A DNA stretch of 62,051 nucleotides from an uncultured Saprospiraceae bacterium. Lineage in GTDB: Bacteria > Bacteroidota > Bacteroidia > Chitinophagales > Saprospiraceae. Made by a program: the position numbers and the translations under genes. Location: the NCBI GenBank assembly GCA_937967615.1, contig CALCMJ010000017.1:1-62051 (forward strand). The letters are read 5' to 3'. Of the stretch, positions 1-10,900 are shown in pieces. The notes under the pieces were generated by a model that was given only the letters and a program-made list of their open reading frames with translations, searched no databases and had not been told where the DNA came from. Position 1 is the stretch's first letter. Each line of letters starts with the position of its first letter.

Positions 1-1
1 A

Positions 2-145
2 AGATTTAAAATTCTTACACAAACGGGACTGCTCATTAAAGAAGGTTTTGTAGAAGAAACAAAACCAATTGACGTCAGAACGCTAGCAAGCGGGAATTAT
101 ATGATAAAGCTTGAGACGGAGACTATTCAATTCAGAAAACAGTAG
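2..145 (+). CDS. C-terminal end of a T9SS-secreted protein (type A sorting domain), cut by window edge
   Basis: An open frame runs from the window edge to a TAG at 143-145 and encodes about 47 residues. The pattern (F-K-I-L, then a hydrophobic segment, I-D-V near L-A-S-G-N-Y-M-I-K-L, and a final F-R-K-Q) is that of the Por/type IX secretion C-terminal type A sorting domain, which sends a protein across the outer membrane and is then cleaved. Everything upstream, including the functional part, lies outside the window. It ends only 4 bp before the convergent thrC stop, and a terminator hairpin follows inside the end of thrC. The fold assignment is from pattern recognition; the passenger function is unknown. 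Confidence 0.7.
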   Translation, partial: RFKILTQTGLLIKEGFVEETKPIDVRTLASGNYMIKLETETIQFRKQ

Positions 146-149
146 AAAA

Positions 150-1445
150 TTATCTGTTTAAAAGATAAGATTTAAAATCATCAAAGGCAGGAGATAAGAC
201 TTCTGCCTTTTTTGTTTTGTTTGCTAAGGATGCCAACCTTGCAGGCACCTCAACTTTTGTTTCTAAGCAAGGTTCCACCACATCGAGGAACTTTGAAGGG
301 TGTGCAGTTTCTAGAAAGACGACTTGTTTTCCGTTGTTTGATTTAAGAAATTCCTCAGCAGCTAAAAAACCAACAGCGCCGTGCGGATCGCAAATGTAAT
401 TGTGATTTTTATATACGTGCTGCATTGCTCGTTTAGTTTCTTCATCCGTAAACGAAAAACCAACAATGTCCTTTTTAATGGAAGCCCAATCGCTTTTGTA
501 GAGTTCTAATATTCTGGAGAAATTTGAAGGGGCGCCTACATCCATAGCATTTGATATTGTAGAAACAGACTCAAGAGGGGAGTAAGTACCTGTTTCTAAA
601 TATCGCGGAACGACATCGTTTTTATTTGTGGCAGCTATAAAACGCTGAACCGGAAGGCCCATTTTTTTTGAAAACAAACCTGCAGTGAGATTTCCAAAAT
701 TTCCACTTGGAACACAAAAGACGACATTTGATTTATTCTTTAATTGTTTGAATGCTTCGAAATAATAAAAACTTTGCGGGATAAGACGCGCAATATTTAT
801 AGAGTTTGCAGAGCTGAGATTATATTTTTTGTTTAGCTCATGGTCCAAAAAAGCTTCTTTGACTAGGGCCTGACAATCATCGAAACTACCATTGACCTCA
901 CAAGCAGAAATGTTTTTACCTAAAGTTGTAAGCTGTTTTTCCTGCAATGCACTTACGCGCCCAGAAGGATATAATATAAGCACATCAATACCCGGTGTAT
1001 CGTAGAAGCCAGCTGCGACAGCACCGCCCGTATCTCCGCTTGTTGCGACCAAGATTGTTATTTTACTCTCACCCTTCTTGGTAAAATAAGACATTAATTC
1101 GGCCATATAGCGGGCACCAAAGTCCTTAAAAGCTAAAGAAGGACCGTGAAACAATTCAAGAGTAGAAATATTTGTAGTAATTGATTTTACGGGCGCAGGA
1201 AAATTAATTGCCTTTGAAACAATAGAGTATAAATCCGAGGGTGGAATATATTCTCCCAACAAGGTAGACGAGACGATAAAGGCGATTTCTACAAAACTAT
1301 AGGAGTCAATATTTTCGATAAATCGTTTATCTAGTTCGGGTATATGCAATGGCATATAGAGGCCCTTATCTGCAGGAAGTGACTTAAGCACAGCGGTACG
1401 CAAGTCTACAATGTTTGTTTTATCGTTTGTACTAAATAATTTCAT
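150..1445 (-). CDS. thrC: Threonine synthase
   Basis: Converts O-phosphohomoserine to threonine with pyridoxal phosphate, the last step of threonine synthesis, in the cytoplasm. The 431-residue product has the PLP-lysine segment G-P-S-L-A-F-K-D-F-G (Lys about 107), the phosphate-binding A-T-S-G-D-T-G-G-A-V segment (about 134-143) and a later P-S-G-N-F-G-N-L-T-A-G motif, all typical of the bacterial thrC family, and its length is normal. It is the last gene of the thrA-thrB-thrC operon, starting 3 bp after the thrB stop, so it is surely co-transcribed. ATG start. Its 3' end carries a terminator for the opposing gene. Confidence 0.97.
   Translation of the reverse strand: MKLFSTNDKTNIVDLRTAVLKSLPADKGLYMPLHIPELDKRFIENIDSYSFVEIAFIVSSTLLGEYIPPSDLYSIVSKAINFPAPVKSITTNISTLELFHGPSLAFKDFGARYMAELMSYFTKKGESKITILVATSGDTGGAVAAGFYDTPGIDVLILYPSGRVSALQEKQLTTLGKNISACEVNGSFDDCQALVKEAFLDHELNKKYNLSSANSINIARLIPQSFYYFEAFKQLKNKSNVVFCVPSGNFGNLTAGLFSKKMGLPVQRFIAATNKNDVVPRYLETGTYSPLESVSTISNAMDVGAPSNFSRILELYKSDWASIKKDIVGFSFTDEETKRAMQHVYKNHNYICDPHGAVGFLAAEEFLKSNNGKQVVFLETAHPSKFLDVVEPCLETKVEVPARLASLANKTKKAEVLSPAFDDFKSYLLNR
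183..213 (+). terminator. Rho-independent terminator for the T9SS gene, inside the 3' end of thrC
   Basis: AAAGGCAG (183-190) pairs with CTGCCTTT (203-210) around a 12-nt loop, followed by a T run to 213. It points to the plus strand, as needed by the gene ending at 145, yet lies within the last 65 bp of the opposing thrC coding sequence. Confidence 0.6.
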
Positions 1446-1448
1446 GAA

Positions 1449-2375
1449 TTAGTATTTATAAGCACCCCTGAGATTAATACCGGAAACAAAAACATCTACC
1501 TTTAGCTTCTTATCAGAATAAAACCTTTGAACTGCAGTCATAATGTTGTCAGTGATAAAAGAATTTTCGCACAGAGCAAACATAGAAGGACCAGCACCAC
1601 TTATGCTGAACCCTAAAGCATTTTCTTTCAAGGCAATTTCTTTAATTGCATCGAAATGTGGAATTAATTTTTTACGCTGGGGTTCAATTACGTGATCGTT
1701 CAAAGACCGGCGAATCATATTGTAATCTGAGGTGTAAAAGCCAGCAACTAGGGCAGCAAGGTTTCCTGTCTGAGCAACCATATCTTCTAAAGCAATCTCC
1801 TTCTTTAACAGAGCCCTAGACTCACTCGTTAGTATTTTGATAAACGGATGAATCATAACCAGACTTAAATGCTCAGGTACATAAATGCGTTTCCAATCAA
1901 GCGATAGGTTATCTCTTATTAAAATAATACCTCCAAATAAACTAGGGGCAACATTATCAGCATGCCATGACCCGTCAGCAACCTGCTCACCCTCAACAGC
2001 AAAGCGCAGAAGCTCTGGTTTTGTGAGAGGTTTTCCTAAAAATTCATTTATGCCCATTACACCCGCAACGGCACTTGCCGCACTAGATCCCAGTCCGGTA
2101 CCTAGCCGCATTTTTTTATGCAGCTCCATCTGAATGGGCATTTTTTCTTCACCTAAATGTTCCAATAATCGTAGAGCAGCTAAACCCGCCGTGTTTTTAT
2201 GAAGCTCTTTGGAGAGTGATTTTCCATTGACGATTTTGCTAATTACAAGTCCGTCCGTTTCTCCTTTTTTTACAATCACTTCATCTCCTGGCTTTTCTAA
2301 TGCTAGTCCAAGAATGTCATAACCCACCGCAAGGTTTGCCACTGAGGCCGGAGCAAATACTTTTATACCACTCAT
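1449..2375 (-). CDS. thrB: Homoserine kinase (GHMP family)
   Basis: Phosphorylates homoserine with ATP, giving the substrate of ThrC. The 308-residue protein shows the GHMP-kinase ATP loop G-T-G-L-G-S-S-A-A-S (about 92-101) and the C-terminal S-I-S-G-A-G-P-S-M-F motif; length is typical. ATG start, 5 bp after the thrA stop, with thrC following at 3 bp, so expression should be tied to both neighbours. Confidence 0.97.
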   Translation of the reverse strand: MSGIKVFAPASVANLAVGYDILGLALEKPGDEVIVKKGETDGLVISKIVNGKSLSKELHKNTAGLAALRLLEHLGEEKMPIQMELHKKMRLGTGLGSSAASAVAGVMGINEFLGKPLTKPELLRFAVEGEQVADGSWHADNVAPSLFGGIILIRDNLSLDWKRIYVPEHLSLVMIHPFIKILTSESRALLKKEIALEDMVAQTGNLAALVAGFYTSDYNMIRRSLNDHVIEPQRKKLIPHFDAIKEIALKENALGFSISGAGPSMFALCENSFITDNIMTAVQRFYSDKKLKVDVFVSGINLRGAYKY

Positions 2376-2380
2376 TCTTT

Positions 2381-4846
2381 CTAATTATTCTGTTTAAAGA
2401 CAATGCTCAAAATCTCAGCAAAAACACCGGCAGCCGTTACGTCAGCTCCAGCACCTGGACCTTTGACGACCAAGGGTCTATTGGAGTATCTATTTGTTGT
2501 AAGTGCAATCATATTATCGCTACCCTCTAACGAATAGAATGGATTATCCTCTGAGACATTGACCAACTTAACAGAGGCCTTTCCGTTTTCTAAGCAAGCA
2601 ACGTATCGCAGTTTTTTATTATCGTTTTCAGCCTTTAGCACCATGGTATTAAACATGGAATCATTTTCTTCTAGTTCACGATAAAACGCTTCCACATCTT
2701 TAGCCTCCAAGCAGGACTTAGGGAGGATATTATCTAGTTTTACATCGCTCATCTCTAATGGAATGCCCGCCTCTCTTGCTAAGATCGTGATTTTACGCTT
2801 CACATCTGTACCCCCCAAGTCATCTCTTGGGTCAGGTTCTGTCAATCCTTTTTCTTGCGCATCTTTTACAACAGAGCTAAAAGAAAGGGAGGAATTAAAT
2901 GTGTTAAAAATATAAGAAATTGTTCCAGAGAGAACGGCATCTAATTTAATAATACGATCTCCACTAGACATTAAATTTTTTATTGTAGAAATAATAGGAA
3001 GGCCTGCACCCACATTGGTCTCATAGAGAAAATCAATATTCTTTTTCTTAGCCAGAGACTTAAGTTTAATATAGTCTTTATATGAACTGGAGGTTGCAAC
3101 TTTGTTAGGAGTAACGATTGAAACATTCGCCCCTAAAATCTTTTCATACTGTAAGGGTATTTCAGCATTTGCAGTACTGTCAATAAAAATAGAGTTAGCT
3201 AGGTTAAGAGTTATCATGTTATCAACAAAAGCAGAAGGAGACGATACATTCTCTGATCCCAGTAAGACCTCTTTCCAAGAATTCAGATCTATGCCATTCT
3301 CAGAAAAAACCATTTTTTTGGAATTTGATAAACCAGAAATTTTTAATTCAAGCTGTTCTTGTTCAAGAAGTTTTTTAGCATTTGAATTTATTTGATCTAG
3401 CAAGGTTCCTCCTATTAAACCAACTCCTAACATAAACAAGTGCACTGTCCTAAAGTCAGATAGAAAAAAAGAATCATGTATTAAGTTCAAGGCCTTAACG
3501 GAATCGTTGCTATGCACAACAAAAGAAATATTTAACTCAGAAGACCCCTGCGCAATTGCAACAACATTTACACCATTTTTTCCCAGGGCTGTAAAAAGTT
3601 TTCCAGCAACACCAGGAATGTTTCTCATTTGTTCGCCCACTACCGCTATAATAGATAGCTTGTTTTCTATCTCAACTTCTCCTAGGTGTTTTTTATTTAT
3701 TTCTTTTTCAAATTCATCTTCTATAGCAGCTTTTGCATCCAAGGCATCCATATCTTTAACTGCAAAACTAATTGAGTGCTCAGAAGAACCTTGGGTAATC
3801 AGAATTACATTAATTCCCCTTTTGGCCAAAGCACTAAAAAGCCTACCAGAGATACCTGGTATGCCAACCATCCCAGAACCCTGCAAGCGTAAAAGAGAGA
3901 TATCAGATAAGGAAGAAAGTCCTGTGATTTCTTTTGCAAGAGAAGCTTCTGTTTCTTTGTTAATAAGCGTCCCTCTGAAGCTGGGATTGAATGTGTTTCT
4001 GATGTAGATAGGAATGTCCTTTAAAAGAGCGGGCTGTATTGTAGGAGGGTATATTACCTTTGCTCCAAAATGCGACAACTCCATTGCTTCGCTGTAACTA
4101 AGAGAAGGAATAGTAAAGGCTTTTTTAACTTTTCTTGGGTCACAAGTGAGTACTCCATCCACATCAGTCCAAATCTCCAACATTTCAGCTCCCAACACGG
4201 ATGATAAAATACTTGCCGTATAGTCAGAACCCCCTCGTCCAAGTGTGGTAGTAAGTCCCCCTAGATCAGCAGCAATGAATCCCGTAACGACGTGCAAGAC
4301 TGCAGCATTGTTTTTGTAGAAGAGTGAAGTCTTTTCTTCTGTAAGTTTAAAATTTACGATTGCACTACCAAAAGATTTATCCGTAGTAATAATTTTTCTT
4401 GCATCTAAGTATGATGCAGGAATCCCTCTTTCATTAAAAGCACTTGCAATAATAAAGGCAGAATTTCTTTCTCCAAAACTAAGAACATAATCCATTGTCC
4501 TAGGGGATGATTCCCTGACTAAAAAAATACCGTGCAGTAAATTTTTTAATGTCAAATGGTTATTGTCCAGCTCCTCTTTAATTTTTGAATACGTTTCTTC
4601 AGAGAGAATTTCTAGAGCAGTATTGTGATGCCTATCACTAAATTCTTTAAACACATCCAAGTAAGCTATGTCTCCATCAGCTGCAAGATTGCTCATTGAA
4701 ATAAGTTGATCTGTTATCCCACCAAATGCAGAAACAACTACAGTGTATTCTCCTTTGTTATGGTACTGAGAAGATAAGATATCAAAGACCTTAAGAATAT
4801 TTTCCTTGTTTTTTACAGAGGAACCACCAAACTTCAAAACTTTCAT
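2381..4846 (-). CDS. thrA: Bifunctional aspartokinase / homoserine dehydrogenase
   Basis: Catalyses the first and third steps from aspartate to threonine and methionine. The 821 residues hold an N-terminal aspartokinase (K-F-G-G-S-S-V at 5-11; about 1-290), two ACT-like regulatory modules (about 310-460, with repeated G-x-x-G-R/K-L-F and Q-G-S-S-E segments) and a homoserine dehydrogenase with the nucleotide-binding motif G-V-G-L-I-G-G (about 472-478), followed by the catalytic domain to the end. This is the usual fused ThrA arrangement, at full length. The ACT pair suggests feedback control by threonine, as known for the family. First gene of the thrABC operon; no leader-peptide attenuator was recognised in the 145 bp upstream. 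Confidence 0.97.
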   Translation of the reverse strand: MKVLKFGGSSVKNKENILKVFDILSSQYHNKGEYTVVVSAFGGITDQLISMSNLAADGDIAYLDVFKEFSDRHHNTALEILSEETYSKIKEELDNNHLTLKNLLHGIFLVRESSPRTMDYVLSFGERNSAFIIASAFNERGIPASYLDARKIITTDKSFGSAIVNFKLTEEKTSLFYKNNAAVLHVVTGFIAADLGGLTTTLGRGGSDYTASILSSVLGAEMLEIWTDVDGVLTCDPRKVKKAFTIPSLSYSEAMELSHFGAKVIYPPTIQPALLKDIPIYIRNTFNPSFRGTLINKETEASLAKEITGLSSLSDISLLRLQGSGMVGIPGISGRLFSALAKRGINVILITQGSSEHSISFAVKDMDALDAKAAIEDEFEKEINKKHLGEVEIENKLSIIAVVGEQMRNIPGVAGKLFTALGKNGVNVVAIAQGSSELNISFVVHSNDSVKALNLIHDSFFLSDFRTVHLFMLGVGLIGGTLLDQINSNAKKLLEQEQLELKISGLSNSKKMVFSENGIDLNSWKEVLLGSENVSSPSAFVDNMITLNLANSIFIDSTANAEIPLQYEKILGANVSIVTPNKVATSSSYKDYIKLKSLAKKKNIDFLYETNVGAGLPIISTIKNLMSSGDRIIKLDAVLSGTISYIFNTFNSSLSFSSVVKDAQEKGLTEPDPRDDLGGTDVKRKITILAREAGIPLEMSDVKLDNILPKSCLEAKDVEAFYRELEENDSMFNTMVLKAENDNKKLRYVACLENGKASVKLVNVSEDNPFYSLEGSDNMIALTTNRYSNRPLVVKGPGAGADVTAAGVFAEILSIVFKQNN

Positions 4847-4934
4847 ATCACAAGTTGATTTAAAAAGTAAAGTACAAAGGAAGATTAATTCTATTTCATT
4901 GTAAAATAAATAGCTAGCTATATTCTGTCTTTTC

Positions 4935-4966
4935 TTTGGAAAAGAAGGTATTGATGCATACTTTAG
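4935..4966 (+). promoter_or_regulatory. Bacteroidota-type promoter for the giant surface protein
   Basis: TTTG at 4935-4938, 20 bp spacer, TACTTTAG at 4959-4966. This matches the phylum consensus TTTG-N19/20-TAnnTTTG except for one base of the -7 box, and lies 26 bp before the ATG at 4992. Confidence 0.6.
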
Positions 4967-4991
4967 AGAACTCCCTTATAAATGTTTTATT

Positions 4992-7900
4992 ATGAACACT
5001 TGCTATATAGTTAGAAACTTGTTGACATTATTGGTTTTTGTCATGTATTTAATACCCAATTCTGCAGATGCTCAAAAACCAATGGACCGTGTAGATAAAG
5101 AAATTAGGGAATACAGAAATTCTCTTTCAAAGGAAAACAAAAGCTCAAGCCGGTCACTTACTGGTATCACAGGAATACCCAACACAAACGCAGATGACCT
5201 TATTAACAATGTGTTTATTGATGAAGATTGTATCGTAGCGAATATTCTTAATACGAATATTGGAACAGACGCAATAGGAGAGTTTACGAACGGATCATCA
5301 TCTATAGGTTTTGAAGGAGGGATAGTATTATCTACTGGTAATGTTCAGGATGTGATGGGACCAAACGACAGTAACGCAATGAGCACGAACACCAATGGCG
5401 GAACAAGTGATCCAGACTTACAAGATATTGTTCCTGGTCAAGCATTATTTGATGTGGCCAGTATTACATTTGAATTTGAACCCCTAGAGGACCAAATTTT
5501 TTGGACTTACGTATTTGCATCAGAAGAATATTGCGAATTTACTGGAGGTGCATTTAATGATGTTTTTGGTTTTTTTATTGATGGTCCTGTACCTGTAGCG
5601 CAGGGAGGAGGTAACTACAACAACTTAAACTTAGCGGCCTTGCCTGGCGGAGTTATTGTTTCTGTAAATTCAATAAACAGCCAAGACAATTCGCAATATT
5701 ATATCAGTAACCTTGACCCAGGACAGCCTGCGGGACAGGGTTCGTGCGCAGGAGACAACTTAACGAACGCAGCAGCACCTAACGACATTCAGTTTGATGG
5801 TTTCACAGTAGAACTTCAAACAAGAGAACTGTTTGTAATTCCGTGTGAAACATATACCATCAAATTAGCAATTGCTGACGGGGGAGACCCGAATGTAAAC
5901 TCGGCAGTATTTATAAAAGAAGGAAGTTTTTTCGCAGGAAGTTCCACAAGTGTGGATATAGATGTTGTGTATGACCATCCAGACGAAGTAGCTATAGAAG
6001 GTTGTTTTGATGCGTGTTATACATTTTGTAGAACAAACAGTTCAGATCCAAACCTGGAGTACGAAATAGACGTTATGGTTAATGCAGCCAGCACGGCAGT
6101 TGCAGGATTAGATTATAATGCTGCAGATATAATTAACCCAATTATTATTCCTATAGGGACAGAATGTATAGACATGTGCATTCCAATGATAGTAGGAGAG
6201 GACGGCGAGTCGCCAGAGCAACTTATATTGGATATTGAAAGTGATTGCCAGTGTTCAGATTTTATTCCATATGATATGGATATGATAGACCCAGAGCCCA
6301 TAGTCATAAACATTATGGACGAATTTTCTATTTGTCCAGGAGAGTCTCAGCTATTGGATCCCATTATTACAGGCGGAGTTCCAAACCTACAATACAGTTG
6401 GAGTTCTGGAGAAAGCACTCCATCAATTACTGTGACACCCACGGCAACAGAAACATACACACTTGTCGTTACGGATGATTGTGGCCAATCAGAAATGATA
6501 AGCATAGAGGTAATAGTAGAAAATATATTTTCTGCTGTACTTTCAGGTGACGCAGTTGTTTGTTCAGAAGGAACATCCAATAACAACACAATTCAAATAG
6601 CGTTTAGTGGAGGAGACCCGGGACCATGGAATTTTTCTTATGAATTTAATGGAATAAACACAACATATTTTGGAGCAAACACAAATCCATTTGATTTTAA
6701 TGTTGCCTTAGCAGGTACGTACACGCTAACAGGAGTTACTCTCAGTGGAGGAGCAGGTTGTGTAGGCATGGGTTCAGGAACTGTTGTTGTGTCAGAAATA
6801 GATGTAAACCTAACAGCTGACCCAACGGATATATTATGCAACGGAGCCATGAATGGTGCTATAATGACAAATATTTCAGGCCAAACAGACCCAGTAGACT
6901 ACCAGTGGATAGCAGGAAGCTCAGAGACAACACCAGATTTATTGGGTCTAAGCGCAGGACAATACACATTGATGGTAACAGATGCAAATAACTGTGAAGC
7001 TTCATTGAATGTAGAAATTTCAGAATATGATCCTATTCAAATAACAGGTTCTACGATCATTGTACCAAGCTGTGATGATTTAAATTCAGGAGAAGTACAA
7101 ATAGATGTGTTTGGAGGATCTGGATCATATAATTTTAACTGGTCTAACGGCTCATTAATGGAAGACCTAACAGGAGTGCCTGCTGGTTTTTATGAACTAG
7201 TAATTTCTGATGCAGCAGTAGCTAATTGCGAAATAACACAGCCCTTTGTTATAGATGCACCACCCATTGTGGATGTCAGTACCGCGGAGAACATAAGCTG
7301 CGATGAAAACGGGACACCAGGAGATAACTCAGATGATATTATAAACTTTGCACTAGACCTTAGTGGCTTAGACAACTCATATAATTTTTCTGCCTCCGTA
7401 GACCAGGGTACAATTAATCCTATTTCAGGATCATTTGGTGGCGTGGTTCTGTTCTCTCTTCAAGCAGGAAGTGCAGGCTCAGGGAATGTAACTATTACCA
7501 TTAGCAACTCGGATGATCCTACTTGTTTTTCTACAATAGAGATAATAGACCCAGGACCATGTTCTGGACAACCATGTAGTTTATCAGACATCGGTTTGTC
7601 AGGAGTAACTTGCGATCAAAACGGGACCCCAACCGAAGGAGCAGACGATATACTTATTTTTGATCTGAACCCATCTGGCACCAACCTAGGAAGTGGATAT
7701 AATATATCTGTTAGCACAGGAACGGTGAATCCTGCAATGGCAACGTATGGATCCAGTCAAAGTTTTTCTATGCAAGCAGGGTCAGCAACAGGGGGAGATG
7801 TGACAGTAACAATTACAGACATTGATGACCCAGCATGTACTATTGATATTTTGATTTCAGAGGTAGGATCTTGTCAAGATGCGGTATGTGTAATAAGCAG

Positions 7901-10900
7901 TGCAGGAATTGCAAATGTAGTATGTAATACAGGAGCAGACCCAGAGGATACTATTGACGATTTTATAAGTTTTAATTTGGATGTAACAGGAGAAAATGCA
8001 TCAGCAAACTACAATGTTTCAACAAGTAGTGGAAGCATTACACCTACAACAGGAACTTACGGGATGGATAATGCTTTTACTCTCCAGGCGGGTAGCGCAG
8101 GAGCAGGAGATGTAACGTTAACGATTTCAGATTCTATGGATCCCTCATGCCAAATAGTTGTAACAATTATAGACCCAGGAGATTGTTCTGCAATAGGATG
8201 TTTGATCACAAACGCGCAACTTGGAAACATAGATTGTAACAATAACATGACGGATACAGATGGTTCTGATGATATCATTGAGTTTAGTTTAAACCCTATC
8301 GCAAACGCCAATGGAGCAAACTATATTGTAAGTGTTAGCAGCGGTACCGTAACACCAACATCTGGGGCATTTGGCGTGACAACTATGTTTAGCCTACAAG
8401 CAGGAAGTGCAGGAGGCGGAAACGTAACAATAACAATTACAGATGGCGATGATAACAGCTGCACATTTGATGTATTATTAAATGACCCAGGAAGTTGTGA
8501 AGTAGCACCCTGTGATATAACAGAGGCAATAATCACTGAAATAGAGTGTGACAATAACGGAACAGACGCAGATGGATCAGATGACGTTATCACATTTGTT
8601 CTCAACGTGAATGGAAACGCAACAAGCGGCAGCTATAATCTAAACATTGGCGGAGGAACGATTACGCCTTCAACAGGAACATATGGGGTTCCTATGCCCT
8701 TTGCTCTGCAAGCAGGAAGTGCAGGCGGCGGAGATCTAACTATAGATATAACAGATGCAAACGATCCAGCATGTACGTTTGATATAATGATTTTGGATCC
8801 AGGAAACTGTGTAGGTGCTATATGTAATATTACATCTGCAGGAATAGAGGACGTGAGTTGCGATTCAGCAAATACCCCATTCGACGGAAGTGATGACTTT
8901 ATCACTTTTAACATTAACCCACAAGGGATGAATCTTGGCGCGTCGTATTCCTTATCACCTAGCACAGGGACCGTTAACCCAACGACAGGAACTTATGGTG
9001 CATCTATGCAGTTTCAAATGCAAGCAGGAAGTGCCGGAGGTGGAAATATCACAATAACGATAACAGACAGCACAGACCCAAACTGTCAATTGGATTTTAT
9101 AATCATGGACCCAGGTAGCTGTGAAGTAACGCAACCATGCGGTTTGGATGCGGCAGGACTTTCTCAGGTAGGATGCAACTCTGGCCCTGATACAGATATT
9201 ACTGCGGATGATTTTATTTCGTTTAATTTGAATCCACTTGGAGTTGGCTTAGGGAGTTCTTATTCGGTAAGTGTTTCAACAGGAACGATATCACCAACTA
9301 CGGGAAATTACGGATCTGATACACCCTTTAGTTTGCAAGGCGGAAGCGCAGGAGGAGGAAATGTGACCTTAACAATTACAGACGGGACGAACTCAGCGTG
9401 TACAGTAATAATTAATATTGTAGATCCAGGGGCATGTGATTTAGAATGTCTTCAAATAGTGGATGCGGGAAACACAGCGTTTATTAACTGCAATTCACCT
9501 ACGAGTTTTCTTGTAGGAACCACTAGCGAAAACGGAACAATAACTTGGTTTGACCCGCAGGGGAATTCTATATCTAATAGTTTAAATGTTCAAGTAAGCG
9601 AGGGAGGAATATATACAATCCAAGTAGTCTATGCTGACGGATGTATTATGACAGATGAAGTAGAAGTAACGGCAGACTTTGAAGAACCAGGAAGCGATGC
9701 GGGTCTTGATATGGTCCTGAATTGTTACAATAATTCAATGCTGAACTTGAACGGATCAAGTCCAAGTTCTGGTGTAGAAATAATGTATAGTTGGTTAGCT
9801 CCTAATAGTGCTGTTTTGGGGAATGATTTAGATCAAGACGTTACGGTTTTTGGAACATATACATTTTTAGTAACGGATTTAAATAATGGTTGTACGAGCG
9901 AAGACCAAGTAGAGATTACAGAGGACTTAGATGTGCCGAATTCATCTATTGTACCTTTTAATGGCAACACTACAATTGATTGTATAAATAGTGATATAAA
10001 CTTAAGTGTAATAAATACTCAAGAGGTTACATATAATTGGTCAACACCTGAAGGCAGCTTTACAACAAACAGTATTGATATAAGCACAGCAGGTCCTGTA
10101 ATTTTAGACGTAGTGGATATTTCTAGTGGATGTGTGTCTTCTAGTATAGTGGATATTATTGACATTTCAGAATTTCCAAACGCAGAAATAACAACACCAG
10201 ATGAAATAGGATGTGAAAACACAGAGGTAATTATCGATGGCAGTTTATCAGACTCTGGCGCAGATTATACATATCAATGGTTGGACGCTAACATGCAAGC
10301 TATACCAGGAGCAACTTCTTCAACATTACAAGTGAATACAGGAGGCACATATTTCTTGCAGGTAACGAACCAAGACAATTTATGTGAATCTATTGCACAA
10401 ACAGAAGTTTTTGAAGGTGAGACAATGCACGAGTCAAACATAAGCTCAACTAGCCTATCTAGCAACACGTATCAACTACAAGTAAATTCTACAAGTAATA
10501 TAGAAGGGGTAGCCTGGGAAGCGAATAGTTCTTTAAGCTGTACAACGTGTGACAATCCAATTGCGGATGTGGACACAGTAACGACATTTGTTGTTATCGT
10601 AGACCATGGACTAGGTTGTACGAGTAGAGCAGAAATCACACTTGCTCCTATTATTATTGAAGATGTTTATGTCCCTACAATCTTTAGTCCTAATAACGAT
10701 GGTCAAAACGATATCTTCTTTGTGGGTGCAGCAGATGATGTCATTTTAAATATAAATAGTCTTTTGATTTTTGACAGATGGGGAAACCTTATGTTTAATA
10801 GAAGCAACTTAAGTGCAAATGATCCGAATGAAGGATGGGATGGCACATATAATAACAAAGGAGTACAACCAGGTGTATATATTTATCAATTGTCTATTGA

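Noticed and set aside
3507-4007. 166-residue plus-strand frame in thrA
   Set aside because: Fully inside the conserved aspartokinase region on the other strand.
8057-8965. Three long antisense open frames opposite the surface-protein repeats
   Set aside because: They follow the repeat period, have no start context and mirror biased codon use of the sense strand; shadows of the repeat gene.
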